A stretch of 64,000 nucleotides of DNA from Beta vulgaris subsp. vulgaris (GCF_026745355.1 NC_079206.1:15182380-15246379); one strand, 5' to 3'; shown: positions 35,163 through 47,025, counted from the stretch's first letter. Translations and numbers: made by a program. The notes: generated from the sequence alone by a model not told the origin.

Positions 35163-36583
35163 CTTCCTCTGTTTCACAATAAGTGAAACACTTTCTTTAT
35201 TTGGAATAAGCACAATAAGTGAAACCAAGCTCCAAATGGTAAAAATATTCACTCTTATTACAAATATCTCTATTATATAAGAGAAAGGGAGAGCAATGGT
35301 GTCCTCTTTTGTAATGCCTATTTTGCTCCATTCCCTTTCTAAATTACAAAAGGAATGTTAAAATCAAAATCGACACTCAAAGAAAACTACCGAAAATTAA
35401 TTTACAACACTCACTCACAAATCACTTAAAAGAAGAAACTTTACAAATCACTCATACAGTTGAGAAAATTACGTTATAAAAATCACGTAAATCTTTCAAA
35501 TAATCAGGAAACTTTATTAAAACTTAAAATTTAACATAAAACTAAAACTAATAACCTAGAACGTCAATACATACAAAAACATTTACAAAAATTTACTTAC
35601 AAATCACTATTCTCAAGAACCATTCACAATTAATGGTGGGTCATGATAAAAAATAGAGGTGTATTTGTAGTGAAATCATAATTTAGAAGTTAGACAAGGA
35701 AAAAAATTATTCACTTTTCTTATAGTGTTTCCTCTATATAATGAAACTTTTACATATATTTGGACCTATCTTTTTCTATTATATAATAGCGATTAATTAT
35801 CAAGATAAAAAGGTTTATGTAAAATATCATTCAAGAATTAAAGTACAACATATCTCTATTATATAAGGGAAGGGGGAAGCTATGGTGTCCCCGAATGAAG
35901 AGACTATGCTACCCCCTTCCCATTCTAAATTACAAATTCACTTACAAATCAAAGGGGTCTGAACAAAAATACCAAAAATATAATTATAACAATCACTCAC
36001 AAGTCAACTAAAATCATAAAATTGCATAATTTACGTTATGCAAATCACTAAAATGAGAAAACTTTATAAAAACTTTAAAATTTACTTACAAACAACAACC
36101 TATGAAAAAATTGACTTGAAATCAAAGTGTCCACATTCTTTACAATTTATGAAGTATTGTAATGAATTCAAAAATCAACTAAAAAAATTATAATATTAGA
36201 AACATAAATAAATTCAATAAATTTTATATTTTGTTCATAGAATTTAACTTTGAAAAGTAAAAAATAAAATAAAATAATGGTGTGAGACTTAAGTGACAGA
36301 AACTAAACCAATCAAATTTTGCAACTAAAAACAATTATGTTTCGTATGTCTAATATTCAAATTTTGACTCTTATGCCGAAGAAAATCGAGTTTTTGTTTT
36401 GAAAAAAAAATTCAAACACGCATCGCGTGCAAAAAATTCAAGTACCACCTAAAAGTAAGAAGGGACCACAACTTCAATACTTCTTCACTCTACTCTATTC
36501 TGATCCCAACTTTCTCTCTCTAAATTCCTTGGTAACTCCCCGACCACTTTCTCTATGTTTCACTTATTGTGAAACGAATGAAG
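35163..36583. mobile_element. Stowaway-like MITE interrupted by Helitron-like sequence
   Basis: Left end CTTCCTCTGTTTCACAATAA with GTGAAAC; the complement of the right end (36555-36583) reads CTTCATTCGTTTCACAATAA with GTGAAAC. Both are flanked by TA (35161-35162, 36584-36585). Normal Stowaways are a few hundred bp, and the extra length is explained by the nested segment from 35267. Confidence 0.6.
35267..36442 (+). mobile_element. Helitron-like segments, nested
   Basis: Two Helitron-type 5' starts, TCTCTATTATATAA at 35267 and 35853, each preceded by A, followed by similar sequence (GGAGAGCAATGGTGTCC and GGAAGCTATGGTGTCC). A 3' hairpin CACGC-ATC-GCGTG lies at 36417-36429. The expected terminal CTRR is not perfect (CAAG at about 36440). 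No Rep/helicase gene, so non-autonomous at best. Confidence 0.4.
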
Positions 36584-36599
36584 TATTAGTTACAAATTC

Positions 36600-36799
36600 T
36601 TGGTTAAAAAAAGTCGGATCGGATTCGGAGTCGAATGTTAGGATTTTAAGTCGGATCAGATTCAGAGTCGGATGTTCGAATTTTAAGTCGGTCAGATTTG
36701 GATTTTCGGAGTCGGACTCGGATTTAAAATCCGACTTCTTGTAGGGTCGGAGTCGAATTATGTATAATCCGGTTCAAGTTCGACCCATTGCTATCCCTA
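36600..36799. repeat. hAT-like GTCGGA-rich remnant
   Basis: A run of diverged AGTCGGATxxGATT units ends in GACCCATTGCTATCCCTA, the complement of a common hAT end. The left end is missing. Confidence 0.4.
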
Positions 36800-37101
36800 A
36801 TACATAGTACAAAAGTCAATATGTCATACTTATTAAAAACTAAAGAAGTATTAATTTAAATTAAACACAAAACTTGCATAAAGGATCCACTTGCCTGGAA
36901 CTTCTCTCTCTTTCCATTGGCAAGAATCTCCAATATCCTCAATATTTATGCAAGATTCTAGTGTTATATATTGTCATATATAGTGACATGTAAACAAGTA
37001 TAAAACCCTAGCCTCCTTCTCTCCCCTTAAGAAAGGGGGTTGAATTAAGTGTACAAAATTATTTTAATATGTTCATATTACTAGATGAGACTTTTGAAGA
37101 A

Positions 37102-38373
37102 CACTAGGGGAAAAAACAGAAAGGGCTGCGCAAGAAGGGCTGCGCTTTTTGTAAAAGCGCAGCCCTACTAGTGAAGGGCTGCGCTTTTTTTAAAAAAGCG
37201 CAACCCTACATAGCAAAAGGGCTGCGCTTTTTCCTAAAAGCGCATCCCTTCCGTAGGTAAGAAGGGCTGCGCTTTTTTAAAAAGCGCAACCCTTCTGCTA
37301 TGTAGGGCAGCGCTTTTTAAAAAAAGCGCAACCCTTTTTGAAAAAATTTGAAATAAAAAAGTTCGCGGGCTTCAAATATTAAGCGGGATTCGTCAAATAT
37401 ATTATCCCTCATTCTCTCTCCTCTCTCACGTCCCTCATTATTCCTTTCCTCCTTCTCTCTCATCCTCTCTTCTCTCTCAAAAGCTCCCATAAACATTTGC
37501 GACAAAAACCTTGAAATGATTTGCACTAAACATGTCGACGGAGTCCGATTGCCTATTGTGATACCTTTTCGGAAGCGGAACAGGCCAACGAGTCAAACTC
37601 ACCGCTATGCTGTGACATTTAGGCTTTTTAAGCCATCCGAGTTCGTTTAAGCCTCCAAATAGGCATTTTAAGTTTTTCCGAAATTTTTTTTCCCTTAAAT
37701 TATGTATTAGGGTTTTGTTTCATGTATTTAAACATTATTAGGTTAATGTTTGGAGGTAGTTCTTGTATTTTCAGAATCTTAATGTTCTTGTATACTTCTC
37801 TTTGTTTATATATTTTGATTAATGTTCTTGTATACTTCTCTTTGTTTTGATTAATGTTCTTGTATACTTCTCTTTGTTTATATATTATGATTAATGTTCT
37901 TGTATACTTCTCTTTGTTTTGATTAATGTTCTTGTATTTTCATCTTTGTTTTGATTAATGTTCTTGTATTTTCAGATCTATAATTTCTTGTATTAGTTTT
38001 TGTTCGTTTTTTCATTTTCGTTTCATTCTTTTTTTTTTTTTTGGGTTTAGTATTTTCATTTTCCTTTCGTTTCTCTTCTCTTCTGTTTAATTTCAGAAAA
38101 TGTGAGATTATCAGTAAAAATGTCAAAAAAAAAAATTTTTTTTATTTTTTTTTTCGTAGGAAGGGCTGCGCTAGTTAGGAAAAAGCGCAGCCCTTCTGAG
38201 CTAGAAGGGCTGCGCTTTTTCCTAACTAGCGCAGCCCTTTTAGCTTAAGGGCTGCGCTTTTCTAGCGCAGCCCTACTTAAAAAGTGAAGGGCTGCTACTG
38301 AAAGGGCTGCTGTCAAAAAGCGCAGCCCTACATGCCTTTTTCAGCGCAACGCTTCTTCATTTTTCCAGTAGTG
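37102..38373. mobile_element. Non-autonomous CACTA (En/Spm) element
   Basis: Ends CACTAGGGGAAAAAAC (37102) and, at the right, the complement of CACTACTGGAAAAATG (to 38373). TSD GAA on both sides (37099-37101, 38374-38376). Subterminal regions (37116-37335 and 38160-38350) hold about twenty copies of AGGGCTGCGCTTTTT or its complement, arranged as back-to-back hairpins. The 1.27 kb interior has no transposase. It has a tandem array at 37776-37975 and a possible captured fragment around 37525-37640. Confidence 0.9.
37776..37975 (+). repeat. Tandem array with alternating unit length, inside CACTA
   Basis: Units start GATTAATGTTCTTGTAT(A/T) and recur at spacings of about 40 and 32 bp, because TATATATT(A/T)TG is present in every other unit. 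About six copies. Confidence 0.85.
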
Positions 38374-38376
38374 GAA

Positions 38377-39995
38377 GTAAAAAACCCTAACCTCCTTCTT
38401 TCCCCTCTCTCCTCGTTCTCCTCAAAAAACCATAATCCTTTTCTTCTAGTATGGGGCTGTCATCATTCATTCGACGGTGGTAAAGCCCCTAATTCTTCTT
38501 TTTTCTTCTAGTTTTAATTGTTTTTGTTATTAATAATCTTTATATTTTCTCTCTTTTTGAGAGTTCTCGACCCCATTTTTGGTTTCTTACTCTCCTTTCA
38601 TGGGAGTTGGAAAACTGAAAAATAAAGGAAATAAGGAAAGGATATGTAATAAATACACGTTATTTCTCACCCTACAGTAATTAGCTTAGCGGTAAAGTCT
38701 GCGTGATAGAATGTCTCTTTGAGACAAGGCCGCGAATTCTACTCCTTAGAGGAGTTGTTTTTTTTGTGTGTGTTTTCTTTTGTTCTTTTTGCATTGCTTT
38801 TTTTCTTATCTTTTGTTACTAAAGGTCTAGAGCTTATATTTCATTTTTTTTGGTCTTCTATTTCCATTTTTTAATCCTCCTTTTATTAATTAAGTCTCCT
38901 TTATCTATAAATCTGACCCTCCCACCAAGTATTAATACGTCAAAAGGTAATGAATCTAGGTTATGTTCCGTTCTCTTCCCGTTCTCCAATTAATCATGCA
39001 CTGAGTGAAATACTATTTTAATTATTTGATTCACTGCTCATATATTTATATGATATGTAATGAAAAGTGTGCTAGTTGCTAATTTTTTTTTTCATTGGTT
39101 CATATCTAAGATATATAATTACTTTCAACACTTAATTGATAGTTTGATTTAATGAAAATTGTCTTAATAATTGATACTCAAGCGATAGTTAGTTTTATAA
39201 CTCTATATTTGTTCTGTAAGATATTGATAATCTCTTGTTAGTATAATATTTATAATTTTTTGTTACAATGTAACCAAGAATGAAAGCTTTGTTAGATACA
39301 GTTGTTGAAGGTTTTCCTTTTTATTAAAAACTGCAACTGTAGATAGTAAAATGTAATTTGAAATTTATGTTTACTCCGAACCCACGTGGCTCAATTTCTG
39401 GATCCGCCACTACCCAGACTATGTCAGAATGATAGTCTTCTCTATAAATAGCTACATGATTCAGCAAATACAAGGGGTTGCTTTGTATTGTTCGATTTAG
39501 TGGTTCATTACAATTTCTTCGAAAACGAATTTGATTTGATCTTTGTCTGATTATATCTTGTTTTTCTTTAATACTTATCGTAGATGCAATAAAATTTCTT
39601 TTTTTTTAAAAAAAAGTATATTTTATCTAGAAGCCTAGAAGGTACCTATATACGTGAAAATATATCAATTTATCGAGAATTAAAATGTAAATTTTATACT
39701 TTTTGGTCAAACTATGAAGTCCATCTGTTGTATAGTAAAGCAAGCATGCAAGTAACCCCTGTTGTTGAACAAAAAAACCAGACAGCACGCATGGTATTGG
39801 TAGCAACTAGCAATGTGTTAATGTTAAGCATCAATAAACAGGGCCTCGTGTACAAGAAAGAAAATGGTTAATGAATAGGGTGAGAGAAAAAGATGAAGAA
39901 AGAGAACAAAAGAAAAAAGAGGTTTGACTTTTTTCTTTCATATATAGCCAGTTTTGATGTAGGTTGAGGTCAGAGGTCAATATCTGTTACTCGTG
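38377..39995. other. Gene-free, T-rich region with a SINE-like fragment
   Basis: At 38668-38760 (plus) TAGCTTAGCGGTAAAGTC and GGCCGCGAATTCTACTCC resemble A and B boxes, followed by a T-rich tail. This looks like a second, different SINE family. The rest is AT-rich with no gene recognised. Confidence 0.45.
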
Positions 39996-40010
39996 AAGCT
40001 TGCGCTACTG

Positions 40011-40153
40011 TTTTTTTTTTTTTTTTTTTTTGATCCATATGAGCCACGAAGGTGGTACAAAGTACAAAGAAGGGGAGGGGGGGATTCGAACCTGTGACCT
40101 ATCGTTCACAGCACCTCAATCTTAACCACTAGGCCAAGACATCCTTGGTTAAA
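40011..40153 (-). mobile_element. tRNA-derived SINE, copy 2
   Basis: Same family as 2844-2969. The minus-strand 5' end, ACCAAGGATGTCTTGGCC, carries the A box, then GGTTCGAATCC as B box. The tail is about 22 A (T-run on plus at 40011-40032). A perfect 15-bp TSD AAGCTTGCGCTACTG flanks it at 39996-40010 and 40154-40168, so insertion is recent. Confidence 0.93.
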
Positions 40154-40187
40154 AAGCTTGCGCTACTGTAGTTGTCATATTAATGTA

Positions 40188-40554
40188 TTTCCTTCGTCTC
40201 ATAATATAGTGCTCACTTTTTATGTTTTATGAGAATGGAAGAAATTAGAAAAAATAGTAGGATTTTTAAAAAATTATATTTAATAAAGTATCTATCTTGG
40301 TACTTTTGTCTTGGAATTAGCTCTTTATTTTATTTTTCCTTTTAAAAAAATCAAAAAGCAATGAATGTTTGTTGGAATGGTGAAAAACAATAAATAGGGA
40401 CACATATTTTGAAAGAAAAATAGGGGTATTTTGGAAAGTTTGTGTAGGAATTGAGGATAATTTAGTCCAAACAAATTAATAAAAAAGAAAACAAACATAA
40501 CATTTTGGGACATCCAAGAAGAAATGTGAGCACTATATTATGGGACGGAAGAAG
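40188..40554. mobile_element. Stowaway-like MITE
   Basis: Ends TTTCCTTCGTCTCATAATAT (left) and, as complement, CTTCTTCCGTCCCATAATAT (right), then ATAGTGCTCAC on both sides. Flanked by TA. Confidence 0.8.
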
Positions 40555-40593
40555 TATATAAGAATAATCAGGCTTGCTTTGTTGGGAGATTAC

Positions 40594-41642
40594 AGCTATG
40601 TTCAGTTCAACTTATTTTTGCTTATTTCAGATCTATTCAGATCAGATCAGATCTGATCAGAAAAAATAAGTTCAGATCAGATTAGAAAAAATAAGTTCAG
40701 ATCAGATCACATCACACCAGATTAGATTAGATCATGCTTATATTAAAAACTCATTATTACTATTAATACTATTATTTCCAAGTACATTTGTTCAAAAGGA
40801 TTATTATTGTTGTTGTTGTACTTATTAATTATTAATATTGATAATTATTATTAATCTCATTGTTATCATTATAAATGTTATTGTTATCATTATTTTAAGT
40901 CATTTTATTGTTTTTAAATAATAGAATATTAAAAACCACTTGTTAAAAGATTGACCAAAATAAGAAATATAAAATATGGTAGGTCAAATATATGACAACG
41001 AAACTACTAAGTTCGGATTACATTTCAAAATAAGCTAAGTGCGAGTTATAAATTTAGATCCGGTATACCTCTTTCTACCGAATTCCAAATCTCTCTAGCT
41101 ATTTGAAGTTGCACCCTATCCATTAGTATTAAAAAAGAAATTAATAGTAGTACTTAGGTAAAGTTTCATAGTTGTTTGTATATCTTATTTTATTTTATAT
41201 GAAAAAAAATGAGTTAAGTTTGCCGACTTCTTAAGTGTGAAACATTTTTTTTAAGGAAAAGTGTGAAATTTTTTAGAAGTGCTCTTATAAATTAACGACT
41301 TGGGTTATAGAATTATTTTTAGTAATAATTATTATTAATATGATTATAATTATTATTGTTGTTATTATTATAATGATAATAATAATAATAATTATTATTA
41401 TTAAAAGTTTGATAGAAATAATATGATAATATAGTAATACTATAAATAAGATCTTATAATGTATTGCATAATAATGAATTACAAAGTAATAATATAATAG
41501 TAATAACATATTTTATAAAAGATAAGATCTTGTAAATCATATCAGAAAAAATAAGTTCAGATCAGATCAAATCAGAAAAACTAAGTTCAGATAAGATAAG
41601 ATAAGTTCAGATTAGAAAATTTCAGGTGAACTAAACATAGCC
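40594..41642. mobile_element. Long foldback MITE with AGATCAG repeats
   Basis: Left end GCTATGTTCAGTTCAACTTA and right end complement GCTATGTTTAGTTCACCTGA. Both subterminal regions carry repeats of CAGATCAGAT and AAAAATAAGTTCAGAT. The centre is very AT-rich with (ATT)n tracts. TSD not certain. Confidence 0.65.
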
Positions 41643-41688
41643 TAAATTTGGTAACTTACAGGTCACACTCTGTTTATGTAATGTACTA

Positions 41689-41945
41689 CTCCCTCCGTTC
41701 TCTTTTGTTCTTTCTATCTAGAATCTTGACACTATTCATAATTAAAGAAATTCTTCTAAATTATTTCAACATATGATAAAAAAATAGTCATGTGGGGTCT
41801 TGTTTGATTCGTCTTAAGGAGCACTTTATTATTATTTAATCGTTATAATTTTTACTAATACACAATGAAAGAAATTTAAGGTCAAAGACGTGCATTGATG
41901 AATGTGAAAGTCATAATAGGAAGAAAAAAAAAGAAATAGAGGGAG
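41689..41945. mobile_element. Stowaway MITE
   Basis: Ends CTCCCTCCGTTCTCTTTTG and ...GAAATAGAGGGAG with TA at both sides (41687-41688, 41946-41947). This is the canonical Stowaway end. Confidence 0.88.
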
Positions 41946-41992
41946 TACAAATTAAAACGTGCACTAATAACATAAAACACTTATAAATTATA

Positions 41993-42248
41993 CTCCCCCG
42001 TCCCAGAATATAGTGCTTGTTTCTTTTTTACAAGGTCTCTAAGATATAACTTTGACCTTCAATATCTTCAATTTTGTATTGATAAAAAATATAAAAATAA
42101 AGTTGATATTATGAAAGTACACATTGTGACAAATCTGAGAACGAAGATCTCAAATGAGTTTTTTTTTTATATTAATGAGAAAATTTGGTCAAAGATTTTA
42201 AAGTTTGATCCACCAAAAATGAAATATGCACTATATTATGGAATAGAG
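41993..42248. mobile_element. Stowaway MITE
   Basis: Ends CTCCCCCGTCCCAGAATATA and the complement of TACTCTATTCCATAATATAG, sharing the ATAGTGC motif with 40188-40554. TA at both sides. Confidence 0.75.
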
Positions 42249-42254
42249 TAGTAG

Positions 42255-42837
42255 TTAAAAGTATATTTTTTCCCATTCCGGGCTCAATCATAAGACCTTA
42301 GTGAAAGCCTAGTGGTTAAACTACTACTTATTATTGATCTAATAATGTTGCTTGTTAAATTATGATTCTTCATAGGGTATTGTAATTCTCACCATGGTGT
42401 GTGAGCGTAGCAACTAATTTACATTTTTCCAGTATAGTTTCCCTATTTTGTTCAAAGTTGTATGATTACTCTTTGTAGATTCATGCTTAAGCAACTTCGG
42501 ACAATACTCAATGTAGCATATTTCTTCACTACGAGAGACAGCTTAAAGAAATCCGTTTTATTGATTTTAAGTCAAGATGGAGAATTGTTATGTGTCTTGA
42601 ATCCCACAAGAAACCAAGTATTTTGGGTGTGGGTGTGCATGTTAAGTACTCGGGCGAGTTGTGGAGACCGAAGTAGGAACCATATCCGAATTACCAATGA
42701 AACAAAGAAGATATTTAGATCGACCTAGAAAAGAAAATGTGCAAATTTTTTAAAACAAGTTAGATCGACCTAGAAAAAAAAATGTACAAATTTTCAAAAA
42801 CAGGTTAGTATTTAGAATAGAAAATGGGTATCTTTTA
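42255..42837. other. Gene-free stretch
   Basis: No gene recognised. A SINE-like A box (AAGCCTAGTGGTTAAAC) lies at about 42306. The 88-codon open frame at 42462-42728 has no family features. Confidence 0.4.
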
Positions 42838-43199
42838 GGCTCCGTTTGGTAGGGCGTAAAATGTTTTTCCGGAAAACTATTTTCCTCTATTTTTAGTTTT
42901 ACATTGTTTGGTTGGCAAAAGAGTGTAAAACCATTTTCCTTTGGGGTAAAATTACTCTCCCAATGATGGAAAACCATTTTCCTTTCAAAATGAAGGGAAA
43001 ACCATTTTCCTTTATCTCTCTTGTTAACTCCTCTCACTACCTCCTTACTTTCCCTTTCATTTTCCTTTCATTTCATCATTTTTCTTACATGTAACCAAAC
43101 AACGAAAAACTAATTTTGGAATTGTGTTTTCCATTGTAAATTGTTTTCTATGAAAATTATTTTACACTGAAAATATTTTACGCCTTACCAAACGGAGCC
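42838..43199. mobile_element. Tourist/PIF-Harbinger-like MITE, copy 2
   Basis: Ends GGCTCCGTTTGGTA and complement, TSD TTA (42835-42837, 43200-43202), and high identity to 32096-32456. It lies about 480 bp upstream of the ALMT start codon. Confidence 0.92.
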
Positions 43200-43510
43200 T
43201 TAGTTTAGTAGGACTCTAGGAGTTGAAAAAAATTTGGCTTCTTTTCTTGTTTGACTTCCCTAAAGGCTAAAACTACGTACCTACTGAAAACAACCACCCT
43301 TATTATCAAAGCCATACTCTTAATGAAAGGCATGTGAAATTGTGAATATCATAGAAAAGAAGTATTAGATCACTCTCTTGTTCACATAAAGTAACACCAT
43401 ACCTTCCCTCTTAGTATCAACACTTTGTGACACTCATTAAAACTCCAGAAACTTCCCAAAACTCTCAAGTCCACTAGCCACCCAATAAAATCTGCCACCC
43501 ACAAATAACC

Positions 43511-43518
43511 TATATAAA
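43511..43518 (+). promoter_or_regulatory. TATA box of the ALMT gene
   Basis: TATATAAA, about 160 bp before the chosen ATG at 43677. Confidence 0.5.
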
Positions 43519-43676
43519 GACACTACAACTTAAAATGATCCATTAACAGTGATTAAGATCTTCATGTTAATATTCAAAAGTAACATCTAAGCATAGCATT
43601 ATAAGCCACTTTAATCATCATTTTGTTTGTATTGAAGTCCTCTAGGGAGCAAACTAGGTCCATTGAGAAGTTGTGT

Positions 43677-46288
43677 ATGGAGCTTACAAACATGGAAGCT
43701 AAAGCAAGGGATCCAGTTTCGAGGCAGGCGAACGAGTGGAGCTCCGGGAAGGGTAAGATGGGAGTCTATAAAGAGAGGATGATGAAGCTTGGAGGTTTAA
43801 TATGGAGCACATTTTGGAAAGTGGGTAGGGAGGACCCTAGGCGGCTCATCCATGCATTTAAAGTGGGGTTGTCATTGACATTGGTTTCGTTGTTGTATCT
43901 CTTGGAGCCTTTGTTCAATGGCGTTGGACAAAATGCTATTTGGGCAGTCATGACTGTTGTAGTTGTGCTCGAGTTTACTGCAGGTTAGTTTGTTGCTTGA
44001 TTAATAGTAAATTATTTTGAGTTCTTGATAGTGTGATATTAAACAATAGGTCAGTATTTAGATTTATGTCAATATGCGTATGTTGGTGTTCAGGAAGTTT
44101 ATTTTTACTTGTGAAATGGTTTGATGTAGGGGCAACATTATGTAAGGGATTGAACAGAGGACTTGGGACAGTCTTGGCAGGATCACTGGCATTTTTTATT
44201 GAGTTTGTTGCCAATAGATCTAATCATGTCTTTCGCGCCATTTTCATCGGATTTGCCGTATTTTTGATTGGTACGTAGCCACGTAGGTTATTCATATCTC
44301 CAATCTTATGAACACTTTCATCTTTTTTACAAGTTTACTGAATAGTATTCCCCTTGTGAATTGTGATTTGATGTTGGCAGGAGCATCAGCTACATATATA
44401 AGATTCTTCCCATACATAAAGAAGAATTATGATTACGGAGTGGTGATATTCTTGCTAACCTTCAACTTGATCACGGTGTCTAGTTATCGTGTCGATGATG
44501 TCCTGCATATAGCGCAACAACGACTCTATACCATTGTCATGGGATGTGGGATATGCCTCTTGATGAGTCTTTTCATTTTTCCAAATTGGTCAGGGGAAGA
44601 TCTACATAATTCTACTGTTTCCAAACTTGATGGCCTTGCTAGGTCTATTGAAGGTAAACAGAACAAAGAGGTCTGAGATGTATAACTTGTGCTTTTATAT
44701 GTGATATGTGAATATAGTCATCCTCGTTCATTAATCGAACTCAAGACAGAATCCGAGCCAAAAACAATCCAAGTTGACAGGTTACTATTAGAGAATTGTG
44801 AGTGTGACCTGAGATCTCTATCTAGGGAAAATTTTTATGGGTTCACGGTCACATGATTAATGAAAGTTGAGCTTTGAAGCCCTCTTTCTATATGCATCAT
44901 TAGAACAACATGATACTTCATTCGAAAATAGTAATTATCATAAAAACTAACTTGGGATGTCCTAAAAAAATTTACCGTATATCCTAAATAGAAATATTAT
45001 TATGTTCACACTTCACATATACCCCTACTGGCCACTCATATGAACTATGAAGGACAATGTGACAATTTTGTATTTTAAACAGGAGTACCCTTTTATTTCT
45101 TTTGTGGGCTTAAATTTATTTGTATGTTCTTAATTTTCATCATATATGGAGCAATTATAACAATGTCTTGTACAAAATGAATGCAGCATGTGTGAACCAA
45201 TACTTTTGTGACTCCAATTCAGAAGATTTAGAAGACAATTTATCTGACGGCCCCATTTATAAAGAAATTTTAGATTCAAAATCTGCAGATGAGGTCCTGG
45301 TAAGATGCACTAAAATCTTGCTTCAACTTACCTACAGGCTACAACAATGGTTGATAATTTGATATGAATTTAACTTATATGGTAATTTTCAGGCCTTATA
45401 TGCAAGCTGGGAGCCTCGTTTGCCAAGACACTGCTTCAGATTCCCATGGAAGCAGTATGTTAAGGTAGGAACAGTTCTTCGCCATTTCGGGTACACCATT
45501 GTTGCTCTGCATGGCTGTTTGCAGACTGAAATTCAGGTAATGCAATTGCACTTCTTTATTGATTCATACTACTTTTTGCTTATTTGTTCTTACCAATTCT
45601 TCTCAATAATTGTTCTCCCTCTTGAATCATGTAGACTCCAAAAGCAGTTCGTGCATTATTCAAGGACCCCTGCATCCGGCTAGCAGCAGAAGTCTCAAAA
45701 GTTCTTATAGAACTTTCGAACAGCATAAAAAACAGGCGTCATTGCTCCCCATCTATCCTCTCAAACCACCTCCATGAAGCATTACAAGACCTTGACACCG
45801 CCTTAAAATCTCAACCTCGTCTCTTTCTTAATCCCACCCTTGATAGCCAGAATCCTACTCCACCTAATTTATTTCCCTTAACAAAGCTCCCAACAAATGT
45901 TGCCATATCAAGTTTTAAGACCGACTCTTCTGCCCTACTCGAGTGGAAGAGTAAGCGAGATCAGAAAATTGCTAGTGCTACTGAGGCCTTAACACCTAAG
46001 GAGAAAGACATTGTAGGAGACAGAAGAATGTTGAGACCTACATTGAGCAAGATTGCCATCACAAGCTTAGAGTTTGCTGAGGCACTCCCATTTGCAGCAT
46101 TTGCATCGTTGCTAGTGGAGACGGTTGCTAGATTGGATCATGTCATCGACGAGGTAGAAGAGCTTGGGAGGATAGCTCATTTTAAAGAGTTTAGGCCTGG
46201 GGATGATATTGTTGTTAAGTGTTGTGATGATGATAAGCCTGTTGCCAATGGATTGCTTAATCACCTGTCTTCCCATGGTTTTGACTGA
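43677..46288 (+). CDS. Aluminium-activated malate transporter family protein, ALMT12/QUAC1-like, six exons
   Basis: Exons are 43677-43983, 44130-44270, 44381-44653, 45187-45299, 45393-45536 and 45635-46288, all with GT-AG introns and consistent phases, giving 543 residues (Arabidopsis ALMT12 is about 560). The N-terminal half holds the membrane segments: LIHAFKVGLSLTLVSLLYLL, NAIWAVMTVVVVLEFTAG, GTVLAGSLAFFIEFVAN, AIFIGFAVFLIGASATYI, YGVVIFLLTFNLITVSSY and YTIVMGCGICLLMSLFIF. The cytosolic C-terminal half contains the family WEP motif (SWEPRLPRHCFRFPWKQY) and a late conserved block, SLEFAEALPFAAFASLLVE. ALMT proteins are anion channels. The ALMT12/QUAC1 branch carries R-type (malate-activated) anion efflux in guard cells, and residue-level similarity here is closest to that branch from memory. 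The start at 43677 is the first in-frame ATG; 43692 is a second candidate. No damage seen. Confidence 0.93.
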
Positions 46289-46463
46289 GAATAAATCGAT
46301 TTGTACTTCATTTGTGTAGATTTAGCTGAAAATTGTGCATGTCATTAACGATTACTAGTGAATAATTTGTTAATTGGTAGCAAACACATCAAGTTTTACA
46401 CCTAGATTTCATCTTGTACAAACAAGGAGTATAAAAAATGCCAAAAGAAAAAAAACAAACATA

Positions 46464-46534
46464 GGGCCCAACCGGGTTCGAACCGGTGACCTATTGATCT
46501 GCAGTCAATTGCTCTACCACTGAGCTATGGACCC
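46464..46534 (-). tRNA. tRNA-Cys (GCA)
   Basis: The minus strand folds as a complete intronless tRNA: acceptor GGGTCCA pairing with TGGGCCC, D arm with A box (TAGCTCAGTGGTAGAGCA), anticodon loop CTGCAGA (anticodon GCA at 46502-46500) and T arm with B box (GGTTCGAACCC). A minus-strand T-run (46452-46458) follows as Pol III terminator. It lies about 175 bp after the ALMT stop, convergent to it. Confidence 0.95.
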
Positions 46535-46718
46535 ATTGTTGAATACTAACAAAATCAAACTTATTTATATGATTAATCGATTTGACCATTTACTAGTGAA
46601 GCTAAAACTAACACGTCACGTATACTTTGTTAATTTTTTTTTTTTTTTTGATAGGAACAACATTTTTATTTAGAGTTCAAAGTAAAATTAATAAATCCTC
46701 TTCAAATTATTGATATAT

Positions 46719-47025
46719 AGGCATTTGGTTCATATAGTGATATGAGTTTAGAATCAGGAATGAAATTAAGGTGGTATGGGTTTGGAACTTGATACCTAAT
46801 ACCATGTGTTTGGTTTTATTTGGGAATGAAATTTTTTCTTCTATTTAATACCTAGAGGTATTAGTATGAGCCAAACCCACCTCCCCTTCAGTTTTTAAAC
46901 CCCATACCTTATGGGTTTGAGGTATGGGTTTTAAATTTATCAAATTATTAAACAAACACAAAGTATGAGTTTTGCTCATTCTAAACCCATACCTCATACC
47001 AAAATCATATGAACCAAACACTCCC
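46719..47025. mobile_element. MITE with TTTGGTTCATAT ends
   Basis: GGCATTTGGTTCATAT at the left and ATATGAACCAAACACTCC at the right are complementary, and inside, GGTATGGGTTT-type motifs occur in both orientations. The TSD is unclear, so the family is uncertain (Tourist-like by its ends). Confidence 0.55.

Noticed and set aside
37102..38373. CRISPR-like or bacterial repeat array
   Set aside because: Spaced short repeats are inverted pairs inside an element with CACTA ends and a 3-bp TSD in plant DNA.
41285..41509. Ile-rich open frame
   Set aside because: Translation of an (ATT)n tract inside a MITE.
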